The notes beneath the pieces were generated by a model. It ran no database searches. It was not told the DNA's origin and worked only from the letters and a program-made list of their open reading frames with translations. This document shows positions 45,179 to 57,600 of a DNA stretch of 64,000 nucleotides, one piece after another. The stretch's first letter is position 1. The number at the start of each line of letters is the position of its first letter. A program made the translations under genes and the position numbers. The stretch spans positions 112,372,741 to 112,436,740 of the forward strand of contig OX104127.1 of NCBI GenBank assembly GCA_944470555.2. Reading direction: 5' to 3'. The stretch is from Heterobilharzia americana. Lineage: Eukaryota > Platyhelminthes > Trematoda > Strigeidida > Schistosomatidae.

Positions 45179-48100
45179 CGTTGAGGTCTGAATTTGTTTG
45201 TGGTTTATTTAAAAATGCCGTTACATATTTCGTAGATTTTGTATTACACCATACAGCCAAGGATAGATTGGACTACGAGATAATAGTTTTATTTCTGATT
45301 GATTCAATTTGTTTGTGTTGACCCACCATAGAAACAAACTACTTTATCACAATATGTCTGCTCTTTCTGAAGTAGATAAAAACAGGGCATTAAGAATGAT
45401 TTATTTAGATGCATAACAAGCTGTGAACTTAACAGCCTGTGAATCAAGTGATTTCGGAATTCTAAGTGATGCTAATTCAAGCATTTATATCCTTCTTACT
45501 TTTACTGTTCAGTATTTTCTGATTGAATGAGTTACACCGGTAGGAATAACGATTCTTCCTAGCGACAGCAGAATAACCGGAAATATACTGAGCACCCTAA
45601 TTCTTTATCAAAAATTAAGGTACATGAACTTTCGACTGGTGGACAAAGAGTTCCTATCCCACCACCTACAGAAGTCTGAGCAATGAAGAAGTGTCACCAC
45701 CCTTATACAATAGGTGTCTCATTGGAAAGAGTTCCACTTGTTTATTGGGTTGCGTTCATTGACTGTGGGATTTTCTCACGACGTATGCTCCCATCAGAGA
45801 CTGCTATTGCTACAAAAAACGTCTTCTGCCTGTTTATTTTCGTAAGTTTGCGTGTTTCTCTTCTCGAAGTTCCCACATTGGTGAAAAACGTTTACTGTGG
45901 CAAATTTGGCATAAACGGTTGGTCAGAATGGTAAAAACATCACACCAGTTACCTTGAGCAATGATTAGTTCCAGATCAATAGATATTTCCTTACAACTAC
46001 TTTAATCAATAGCAATCTTAGGTTAATCGCTCTTTTTTACTGGGGTTTGTGATTGATTTATCAGCACTCGAATTCGTTAACGTGTTTAAAATTTTTACTT
46101 GGATTGGCCATTTTGTCTAACGTATCTACATTTAAATCCAAGTTCATCAAATGCAGACTAGTGCTATCCTACGGTTGATACTTGTTAAATTGTATTTTCT
46201 GTAAATTAGTCATTCAGTTTTTCACCTTCATCATAGAAAATGACAGTAATATAGCTGGATCTTTCGATGACCGTTATCTTAGAAAGCTGGTTCACCTAAC
46301 CCTATGTTCATCCTTTTCCAATTCGATAGACCAGATTATTACTTATCGTGTTGTCACATTGCCATTTTTGCCATATAATCTGACTATTAAGGACTGTGTT
46401 AAACTTTTTGTCACAAGTTTGGTAAGATTCACTTGAGTTGTGCAAAGTCTGAAGACTGATTTTCTTGTAATAGCTGTTAGTGGTTGTAAATTAGTAATAA
46501 ACATGAATCTGTACACTCATATTCGAGTTTATACAACAGCGAAAACGTACATGCTACAGTTTGCAAAGGGTAAAAATGACAATTTAATCTATTTGAATGT
46601 CAACTTACAGCTCCAACCGGTTAAATGACAGCAGCAGCCAATCAGTTCAAAGTAAGAGACTATGCACAGAAGTACCAGTCACTCATAAATAGTGTCTTCC
46701 GGTACGCGAAATAATCCAGAAGTTAACTGCAGGATTAAAGCGGCCTCTAAGCTGATCTACTTTTAGGGCAAACGCTGTTTATCAGAGACGGTCAGTTTAC
46801 GATATGATATGAAATAAATTGTTACATGGAGCGTTTCCCGGTGCACCGCAACTCCCTGGATGAGATTCTAGAGATCGTACCATTTAGTCGCTTCAGGGCG
46901 TAGCTCACGGTCAGCATCAATCAAGCTACAACCCCTCTTGCTCATCATGCTGAATAAGACAAAAGTGGCCGCTTCGATTTTTCTGACCGTCCTGGTATTA
47001 GTTTCACATTCAACGCTTTGATATTTATAGTGTCACCACATTATTTGAAGCAGCTCCTTTCTTGAGAACTGTCTTTTATCGAAGCTTTATCGTAGATATC
47101 CTTTCTAAAGAGCCCAAACCATTTTTAGACTAAAGGGTGTTGGGTTTAATAGACTAAACAATACTAGTTATTCTTTCTTCCTGCGGTTCTTTGAGCATGG
47201 GCACGTAGAGGCAATTTATCATCATCTATGTTCTTTTTCCTGTCATCCCACTGGACGTTATTTTCATCGCATGGAAAAGCCTCTTAAACGTTCAGTAGTG
47301 TGATGAATAAATCAGTATGCAATCCTGTTTTTTTGCCAGAACTATTTTTTTAAACACTAAACTTTTGGTGCTCACCACTGAAGGTGTAAACGTACTTCTT
47401 GACATGAAATTTTTAGGATGAATATAGTCTGACAAAAATCAAATTAGATTTTATAGCAATTGACCTGTTGAAGACGCTGCGTTCATTCTGATTGCGGTAC
47501 AGTCGGAAATCAATCAGCGTCAAGTTAAGCATTTTTTAGAGTTTCGTCGAGTTCTGGTGCGCCGAAAAAGTGGATAACGAGTGACCATATGATTATGATT
47601 GTACACTTTTTACATGCTGGAAGGCACCCTAGAGATAAGCCTGAAAAAATTATGATGAACAATTTGGACGAATTTACACACCCAAAGGTTTTTTAAAAGT
47701 GTTTTTGACATGAACGGAACCTAACTAACACGCTTTTTTCTTTGCAGATCCTCGACACCGCTGAACAAACCAGATTGTACAATCCTTTTGAACCTTTCAT
47801 ATGATTTCATGTTTAAATACATATATATATATACATATATCTTTTCGGGTTCTTACGTTCACAATAATACGGTTGTCTTCGTGATTTTGAAAAATAAGAA
47901 ACTAAGGGAATGTATCTTACATGCTGGAAATTTTTTGCCTCCATTAATCGATCGGACTTTTTAAGTTAGGACAAGTTCGTAAGAAATAGTTTGAGTAAAA
48001 CTCGCTCACTGAAAGGTATTCGTTTGATTTCAACATGTTTTATTGGTATGTTACAAAATGCGAAATATACAGGAGAACGAAGTAAGTGCGAGCATTCCAA

Positions 48101-48547
48101 TCAAGAAGTCATTTGAATGTAGACGTGCTACGAAGTCATGAGGAAACATATGTGGTTATGCAGAAGATTCTGATTCGTTTTCATTCCGCCATGAGTTTTC
48201 ATACACACAGGAAGGAACCTGAAAGTATAAAGAACAGGGTAGCAGAGTTATACCGCTGAATTCCGTAGCAACTTCGATACCAGCCAGTTCCTTTTACCTC
48301 CTACTTAGGCACATGTCGTATACTTATCTGGAAAAATGAAGTTCTAGCTGCACCGCACCACCTGGAATGGTCTGACCGGTTATATTTGCAGAGAGAATAT
48401 TAACAAATGATCAAGCCAAAGGGATGGATTTACTTAGAAACTAAAGACAGCTTATCTGCAATAATGGTACACTTGTTCTTGTAGTACTTTGTATCATGTA
48501 ACCTAATCAGTTGTGGTGCATGGTTAAATATACTGGGAGTCTATGTA
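45179..48547. other. Intergenic space between convergent genes
   Basis: Frames up to 84 codons with no motif. A stop-terminated frame at about 45567-45681 (ending GQRVPIPPPTEV) after TTCTTCCTAG could be an exon but does not fit the phase of the zinc-finger gene. A short AT repeat lies at 47818-47835. No RNA gene was recognised. Confidence 0.3.
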
Positions 48548-48635
48548 TCATCCATCACCAATAGGACAGTAGCTCTTCCAATTTTTATATCCACGCACCT
48601 TGTGGGATAAATCTGCACCACTGTTAACTGTAACA
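48548..48635 (-). CDS. Kinesin gene, terminal exon (K13)
   Basis: After a 41-bp intron with a strong acceptor (CCCGTTCTTTCAG). It reads [12 protein letters not shown] then [16 protein letters not shown] and TGA at 48548-48550. A possible donor GTGCGT follows SHK, but the open frame to the stop makes a terminal exon the simpler reading. Confidence 0.5.
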
Positions 48636-51600
48636 CTGAAAGAACGGGAAATGTATGAATCTATGCGGATACTTACTGATACCCTAAATCGGAAAGTGAG
48701 CTCTTTGCAGTTAATAAAGCCGTAAGTATTGGTTTGAAAGACGGTTATCTGATGAAATAAAAAGCTACGCATATGGACCAGTTATACTGGCTGTGCAACG
48801 CAACTATCGAATACTCCACGACTCCTATGGCATCTTAAAACAAGGACAGTAATCTGAATCATTAAACAAGATATGATATATTCCTGTTCGTTTTCACAAC
48901 CTGCAGATAATTTTGATGATATTTTAAACCTCGCTGACTTGCGATATGTACTATATAAGATAATGCAGTATTTATGTTCATCCAAACATCAATAAAATGA
49001 TGCCTATAAACCGTGTTAAATTCATAATATGTGAATAAATTGTTATTATAGTTAGTAGTTCAAACAATCAAACCAGGTAGCTAGGAAATCTTTTCGAATT
49101 TAAGAACTATTATGGTCACAACACAGCGGAAAAGCTTATGGAGTAAGCATACTTTAATAACGTATTACTAGGTGATATATCTTATATTCGACGTAGTTAA
49201 TTTCAAAGCAAAGTTACACAAACAGAAAGCATATATATGTACACATACAGTGTGTCTCTGGGGATTAGCTGATAGTCCGTCAGTAGGCGAGCAAGTCGAC
49301 TTCATTCTCATGCACTCGTTCTAACAAAATAAATGAAACATCTAGTAGAATAGTGTATGGGGAAGATGACAATGTACAGCTTATTGAACTAGAAATTCAT
49401 ACATACCAGCTGATTGGTTATGTCGCTAAGCCCATGGTCAGATGCGGTCGCATACGCAATCTTTTTTAGTAGTTGAGGACATAACTGCAAGACCGATTGG
49501 TAATTTCGATTCAATCTATCAAAAGCCTACAATAAACAAATAATATATGTGAAATATTTAAGAAAAATTTATTCACTGGAGTTAAAACAAATTACTATAA
49601 CTCTTCTTGCCTTGGTGACGAGTTTGGGTAGATTATCCTTAAATAAACATCCAGCAGCACTCATCTCTGTAATTCACCTTAGTTGACTATTCTCAGTACG
49701 AAATTCACTGACTGACTTATACAAGCGGAATCAGACATCAATATGCAATCTTAAGAATTACTGGTTATTAAGAAATAAGACGTTGCTACTTCGCAAAAAA
49801 ATGTGGAATACAGCAAACAGCTTCGAACATCTCTCTCTGGACACTAATAAACTACAGTTTACTAATGCTTTGAAATTTCTGCAAGACATGGAAACAACTC
49901 ACCTGTCTAAAATTGTCGAGTAGGCGTGTTTGAGTTTGCAGTTTTCTTTGTAGTATGATGACCTTTTGATCAAGTTCCTATATATGTGTTTGGAGGAATT
50001 AAGAGATGGATTAGCACTGGCAAAGTAAACGTAAGGGAACTATAATACAAGAAACAAAATCGTGCGTATTACGAGGCACTATACTGGTTTATGAAAGGTG
50101 GAGTTTCTCCATTTAAATTACGTGGTTACTGGGATCCATGAGAAGGCTTCAGGTGTTTGACCAGGACTGCCTTCGTAGTATAGGCCGCCGTATTCCGTGG
50201 TGTCACCACGTGAGTAACGCACAAGTCAGGTGTAGAGTTTCAGGGAGAAGAGGTAAATCAGTTGGCGAGGTTGTGAACCTTCATCGACTGAGATGGTTGA
50301 CTCCGACACGTGTTACGTATGCCTAGTCACCGATTGCCTCGTCACACAATGTTGGCCGAAGTAGGTCCAGGCTGGAAAAAGCCTGAGGCGGCCAGACTAA
50401 AACATGCACTAATGTATGAAGTCTTTGGTTGTTGGTTTGAGCCATGTGAGGCGGTGCAGACTGGCCGGTTGGGGTCTGCAGAACAAGAGGAACAAGTGGT
50501 GGGGGATTCTAGGTGATATGGCTCAGAACCAATGTCAGTGGCGCATATGTATCCCCACACACATTATCCTAATCTTAACTACACTACACCGAATCTCACC
50601 ATTTTCTCATTCTTCCTTTCCCTCTTTTCGTACCTTGTTTCTTTTGACTGAATTTTCCTATCTTCATCTACTTCACTGCCTTTTTACTTGATGTACTGAT
50701 ATGAGGTGTGGCAACTCGGACCGTTACGCAGTAATCTCTAGTCCTGTGTTGATAGTGATGATGATGGAATACATAGGGCACTTTGCGCCAGAGATCTTGG
50801 CTGGGTGGTTTCCAGCGGAAACCACGTTGACAACAAAGTTGGGCAATTAAAAAGCTATTCAACTGTAAGAAGTGTCAAATTGGAATATGCAATTTGCAAA
50901 TTGATAATCCTAAATAAAAAATACTTAACAGAATTAATGACTCACCTCAACTTTATATTTCGCTGACAGCGATTCTCTCGCCTGAAAGGATTTAAAAAGA
51001 CATATTTCAAAAATCGAAAACCAACTGTGATAGGTCTGTTTTGATAGGGGATAAATCAACCGGAGTACATGCAATAAGTATCAAGATATAACTAATCCTG
51101 TGAAATACAACCTGTTCATATTTGTAATTTAAGGGAAAACACGAACCAACTACTAAAATAGCCATGGAGCTGTCGAAATGGGTCTCACCAACAAAGTGAA
51201 TGCAGGAACAGAACTTGGAAATTACACTGCTTTAAACCTAAGGCACTAACTACATTCGTTACAGTCTGTGCAATACTTCGCTTAAAACGTTCCTGTTGGA
51301 TACAGCTGAAAGAAAAATCAATAAGAGGTTCGAAGATAGGTATTCAGCTACATTCATTGTCACAATTCCCTGAAGAACCAAGATCACTTGCGGTCTTGTT
51401 GATTGAAATACACCGACAATTAAGAACGAACGGTCTGTAAACGGAATGACCATATGTTTTGATAGATTGATGAGCATTTAGTAGCTTTTAAGGAAGATAC
51501 CTTAGGGCGTAAATGATACATGATTACAGTCCAGTTTAATTTTATTTGAGTAGCAGTCGAACAGCTTCAAATAATTTCTGACAAATATCACAAGTATTGA

Positions 51601-54600
51601 TAATCCATAATGTGACCACAGAAACAATTTAGAACCTTGAAAATCCAATCTTTGGGCAAGTGCGATCAGTTCTTAGCTGAAACAGCACTAATTATTTTGC
51701 ATTGTGGTAAATAACTTCAGAGGATGCGCGAAGTTAGCTGACACAAAGGAATTTAAGATATTTTCACGCTACATGCTTATAACAGTGGTGGGACGCACTT
51801 CTGCATTGTTTTAGATGGGGAAAGTCGTTAGACAAATAGTTTTACAGATAACCTAAACTCTAGGTAAAATATCAGGGCTATTAATAGATATAATTTAAAC
51901 CAAATCGGAAGTTTTTACAGGTACATAACAGCGCAAATAATTTGCCTTGCTTAAGGTAAGGTCCCTTCGACCATTTAGCTGTTGGAAAAAACGTAATAAC
52001 AAGAAAGTACTCACCAGTTCGTCTTGTACGGATTGTAAGGAAGACTTTAAGCTAGCAATCTGTTCAACAAGCTGACAGTGTGTCGTTGGACTACACAGTA
52101 GAGAATGACCAACAGACGTGGAAACGTCATATGAGTTGGGTACGTTATGGGGATGTATACCAGTATTAATGAAGCCCTTTTGTTTTCACCAATGCGTAGC
52201 GGTGTACTTTCGATATCACGAACATCAACCAAAGGGTTATAGTCCAATACGGTTAAAAAAGAGAGGGACAGTAGAAAAATATATGAAGAACATGCTACCA
52301 TAGAAGTCTACGACAATCATAACAACTATGAACTAGATACTTATAATAAAATCAAGATTGACCACTGCTTCGTTCTGCACACAAAGATACAGTTTATACA
52401 AACGAAATTTTCTGGAAATCAGAAATTTTCATTTACTGATAAGTTCGAAAGTTTTATAGACGTTACTATATCATTATATTAAGTTGTAATAATTACCTAA
52501 ATACTTAACAAGCTGATGAAAGTATTTCTGTACGCCCGACGTTTTTATTTTGAGAAACACGTGAATTAATATAAACAGTTAAATGCGATATGAATTGTTT
52601 TGTTTCCTTAACCTTATCGTTTTGATTGTACTTACGAATAACAAGCTACTTACACAGTCTTCTCCAAAAAATGTGTAATATGAAAAAGTGTACTTCTTGA
52701 AAGTTGTGTAGCACGCTTTGTTTTGTCTGTTTACATTGTGATATTTACCAGCTACATGTTACTCATAATATACAGAAGGAAATATTTTTGAAAAGTAATG
52801 CAAGAGCAATGGTCATAACAACCATCTCAAAGAATATAAGTATGGGTTTGCATTGCAATATATGCTCTAGCTGTAGTCACTTGATTATAAAAAATGCTAC
52901 TACGATTTCGGTTGATTTATTAGGTGTATCACACAATAAAACAGTTTTATTTATTGCATTACTTTTCGGACATAGTCATATCAAAATATAACTACACAAC
53001 TTTAAGGCATGGTTTACATAGTTCTAATTCTCTCGCCTCCTCTGTGATATACGTAATAGGATTTTCCGTACACACAGAACAGGTGCTAAACCATTCCTGT
53101 TCCATGCATTTGGTGTTAATTCGATAAACAAAGATTCAGTTACCAATCTCTCCCTCCACCTCGCTATGTTACTTTTAAAAACTACCACTCTGTCCCATCC
53201 TGTTGTGTGGTTGTTGACAATTGCATCCACAGAGTGACAGTTTTTAAAAGTAACATAGCGAGGTGGAGGGAGAGATTGGTAACTGAATCTTTGTTTATCG
53301 AATTAACACCAAATGCATGGAACAGGAATGATTCAGCACCTGTTCTGTATGTTCGGAGAATCCTACTACGTATATCACAGAGGAGGCGAGAGAATTAGAA
53401 CTATGTAAACCATGCCTTAAAGTTGTGTAGTTATATCTTGATATGACTATGGACAAAAAATTGTGTCCGAAAAGTAATCCAGTAAAAAAAAAAGTTTCAC
53501 TGTGTGATGCATCTAATAAATCAACTCAAATGGAATTACTTTGCTGATGAAACTAACTGACTTTCATCTATATATCACTAAGCCATATTAAGAACGCTAA
53601 GTATTTCATATCAGGAAATGGTACCAATCCGTGGAGTCATTCATCACCAGTGTGATACACAGAAGATACCAGAGAAAGCATTAATCAGTGATAGGAAGTA
53701 ATGTATTACAGAGCTGATGACAGCTGTGCATATGCGTTTACTTATTATGCTGCTCAGAAAGCCGAATATGCTTCTATTCTTGCTGTACTTGGTGTCTGTT
53801 AGTTTTGACTTTTTTTTCTGCGCTTTGGAGCACTTCAACAACTTAAACAGTTGATGAGTTAGACAGTTATTGGTAAGAGTCTAAGTGAAATAACGACGCT
53901 TATACTGTAGATAAGTCGTTCATACTATTATTTGTGCCTATGCATAACTTATAACCTGTTGAAATATATTTTTTAACACTCTCCAACATATGAGTTAATC
54001 GTAATTCTAAGTATGGTATAAAAACACGTCAAATAGGCAAATCTTAGATCGATACCACTCAAAGAATCCTTCAGCAACCATCTTATGTAATTGGTATTCA
54101 TCATACTTTGACTACCTATCATTAAAAACAGACCACTCATCAAACAGGAATTGCAAAGAATCTACGTTGATGACATCCTACACATGGTCCAAGCAATACA
54201 GAAATAAAACAAGATAAAAGTGAATACACCCGAATGAAATATTTTAAGCGGAATTGTAACTCCAGAAATATCATCAAATGTCTGCTAATTGGAAGCTAGG
54301 TTATGCTATTAAAACATGTTCAATAAAATACGTAACAGGAATCAAGAAAAATGATAGGTCATTAATAATCTTACTAACACAGTATTCACACAGTTGTTAT
54401 CAAAAAGTGATCTTGGGGATATTTGAGATCCTGGATCCGTATCATCAAGATACAATTCTGTAGAAGTTTGCGTTGATTTGTATTGTGTAGGTGGGATCAT
54501 CCTATCAGATGTGTTTCCATCTTCAAAACGATGATCAGTTAGCCTCCTTCATAACGACAGGAAATGATATAATTAACAATCTGAATTCCAAAAAAACTTA

Positions 54601-57600
54601 GAATAAAAATGTCATTTATGTACAAGATAAAAGATATGCTTATCACATACAAATCAAATGAAAAGCAAAAGATGACTGAGAACTAGAAAAACCTAAATCA
54701 TAACTCAGTTTCTACAGGCCACCCCAGTAAGTAAAGAGTGGGACTGCTCAAATTTGTTCCATCTTTTGATAACACATTATGTTCAATGAGAAGTAAACAA
54801 TAGCCCACAGTTTAAGTTGGTACCAGTTTGTATTTGTCATTCCATGAACGTTTCGGTGAAAACATTTGTTTTGCAGTGTATGTGAAATATTGATTACAAT
54901 AAGACAAAATACGGTGGCATGTGAAAAATTCTAATCCTTAACGAAATCTCATTACTTGAAAGGTATCCAGTCAGAAGACAACTATTATGATAATAGTAGC
55001 AAGTGATTTGATTAAAATTGCAACTATTGGTGATTTCAACATGAATATTAACTAAGCCTAAAAATCTGATAATTGTGCGTTGGTACATATACTATCATAC
55101 AACAAAGGGGGGACATCAATTAAGCGTGACTACTCCAATGAACCAGATAACCAAAATGTCTTTGTTTTCTTTTTTTGTCAAGGCCGATATAGAATTAAAG
55201 TTGGCCAATGTCCAGGATGCAGTCTACAGGCATGTATCGACTTGCATGATTGGGTCTTGTGTCTATGACTGCAAAGGAATATTTCGTATTGTTGTCTGTT
55301 TACGATTGTTGAATTGCAAACTCTATGAAGCTACAGTTGAATGGCTCACACAGGAAAATAGTATTCCTTAGTAGATGACGACTTAGGCCTACTTTATTTC
55401 TCATAATTATATCACGGTCTGCTTTGGAGTAACACGCTTCTACACCAATACACATTAGTGAATATGGCTCATACTAATCATAGACACAATGGTAACAATA
55501 GTATCACAGGGAAGAATTTTAAACCTCCATAGTTTAATTATAATAAACAGACATCAGAGGCCTTACATACGATTCTCAACAAAGCCAGAATAAGAGTAGT
55601 GTTTAAAGCCATAAACTCGTTCAGACACAAACCTTGTTGGTTAAAGGATCCTATCGAACCTAGTCAACAAAACAGTTTGGCCTACCAAATCCCATGCAGT
55701 GAATACCAGGTACAATTCGTAGGTTAAACTAGCCGATTGGGGTCGATTAGGTTAGAAGAACATGTAAAACCTAACAAAGTGTATATTGACAAACTCAATC
55801 AAAATAAGAAATCTAGAAAAGAATGCAGCCAGAACTTTGAATGCTGTCATACACAATCACGTAACAGACTGGGATAGAATGATAATTTTACAAATAAATT
55901 GGGTAGGTTCAAAGAGAATGATAACTGAAGCTTTGTTCATCAAATCAACACCTGGCACGTATATAATAGGGATGAAGTAAAACCAATTTCTGATACGTGG
56001 AAAGTGTTACCATCAATTAAATCAGAGAACGAAAAACAATGGCACTAAAAAGGTAGACCAGAAAGTTATTTGATTACTTTGATACAACTATGAGCAATAA
56101 ATTATGCTTGAAACACCATCCAGTAAATAATTCCGCTTCACTCTATGATACATATAATAAAAAGAACTATGACGCAAGTAGGAACTTCATACCAATCCTC
56201 TCACCTAGTGAATTCATGAAGTATAAGAGTTACTGTTCAGTACGTAAGCAGATAACTTTAAAGGCTGAGTAGTATTACATTCAGGATATAATGTCTAAGT
56301 GAAAGATTAACTAAGTTCTATGGTAAGCACTGAACGATAGAGTATGAAAATTATCAATAGTACGTTTACATTTCTTTCGTAATCCCTAAGGATTACTACT
56401 TTGATCTAGTTCATCACTAGTTCAACAGTCGGTTTTCTATTCAATAATTATTAAGGCACGCAATAATAAATTTTTAGGAAGAAATTTATATTATTAAGGA
56501 GGAATTGAAGTCCTCTGTATCGCTCATCAATAGCAAAAACGAAATAAAGGAATGGTCTACAGAAAATAATTATCTATATGATATTCAAATTTAAAAAAGA
56601 CTTCTCAAAAGACAAATAAAACACACCTTCGTAACTGATGAACATCTTGTTCACGGATTGAAATGAGTTCTTGCAATTTAGCTACCTCGTATGCCTGACA
56701 TGTACCAGGTTCAAATAAAATTGATGATGCCTTTTGCCGCAAATTACGTATTTCAGATATTAATTCTACGAGAAATAAAGATAATAATAAAATTATGTAA
56801 CTCAACCCGACACATATCCTGATGCACTAGGCAGTGAGCCACACTTATGTGAGGGCTTGTGATACTTCATAGTTTCCGGGGCCGAAGTAGGTGGGACAGC
56901 GTTCGAACCAAGCACTTGCTCCCAAATCAATGACCCATATGCAAATACTCAAGATGTGTGAGAACTGGTTAATTGACTTTCAGAGAATTAATGGTTAAAA
57001 GTTAGTGCTAACTCGTAAAATTCTATGTAAGATGAAAAATGTTGGCTTTGTATAGATTACTCTAGTGTTAGTTAGTGGCTTGCTTCGAGAAATGATTTCA
57101 AAAAGTTATAGTCAGAAGGCGTCACCGGTGGAGTCAACGACGGCAGTAGATGGAGGTTGTGCCATATCGTGAGCTGACGTAAGTAGGATATATGAACCAC
57201 TCGATTCCGACCCAGTGGCTCAATGGTAGCGCGCTGGCCGCGGAACCCGAAGGTCCTGGTTTCGATTTCTGGTGGAGTCATGAGTGCGCACTGTTAGAAA
57301 GTCACATACTAGGATGAAACAGTTGTTCAGTGCCCCCAGGTTCTCAGTGGTTCTTCAACTGATATCAGTCTATGATGAATATCAATCTAGGATACTTTGA
57401 ATATTAAAATTAAGAACACACAAAACAGCGTTAGCCGCTATTTATTATATTTATTTGTCCCTTGGGCTCCTAGTGGAACATAGGGCTTCAGTAGCACGTC
57501 TCCATTCCACTCTCTTCTCTGCAACCTTTCCAACCTGGCTTCACAACTGCCCACAAGCTCTCATTTCTTCCTCACACCATCTCCTCTATGTCACCCTCAC

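Noticed and set aside
45567..45681. Stop-terminated frame after TTCTTCCTAG as the last exon of the zinc-finger gene
   Set aside because: Only phase 0 is open, while the zinc-finger exons leave in phase 1, and a nearer terminal exon with TAA at 45176 fits.
53024..53398. Two outward-facing frames with nearly the same peptide, looking like paralogous small genes
   Set aside because: They are the two arms of a fold-back Penelope-like 3' end, not host genes.
56820..56960. tRNA-like B box (GGTTCGAACGC on the minus strand)
   Set aside because: No matching A box at the right distance; at most an old SINE remnant.
57216..57275. Functional tRNA gene
   Set aside because: A and B boxes are present but no complete cloverleaf with matching acceptor stem; it continues into a SINE body seen again at 62.5 kb.
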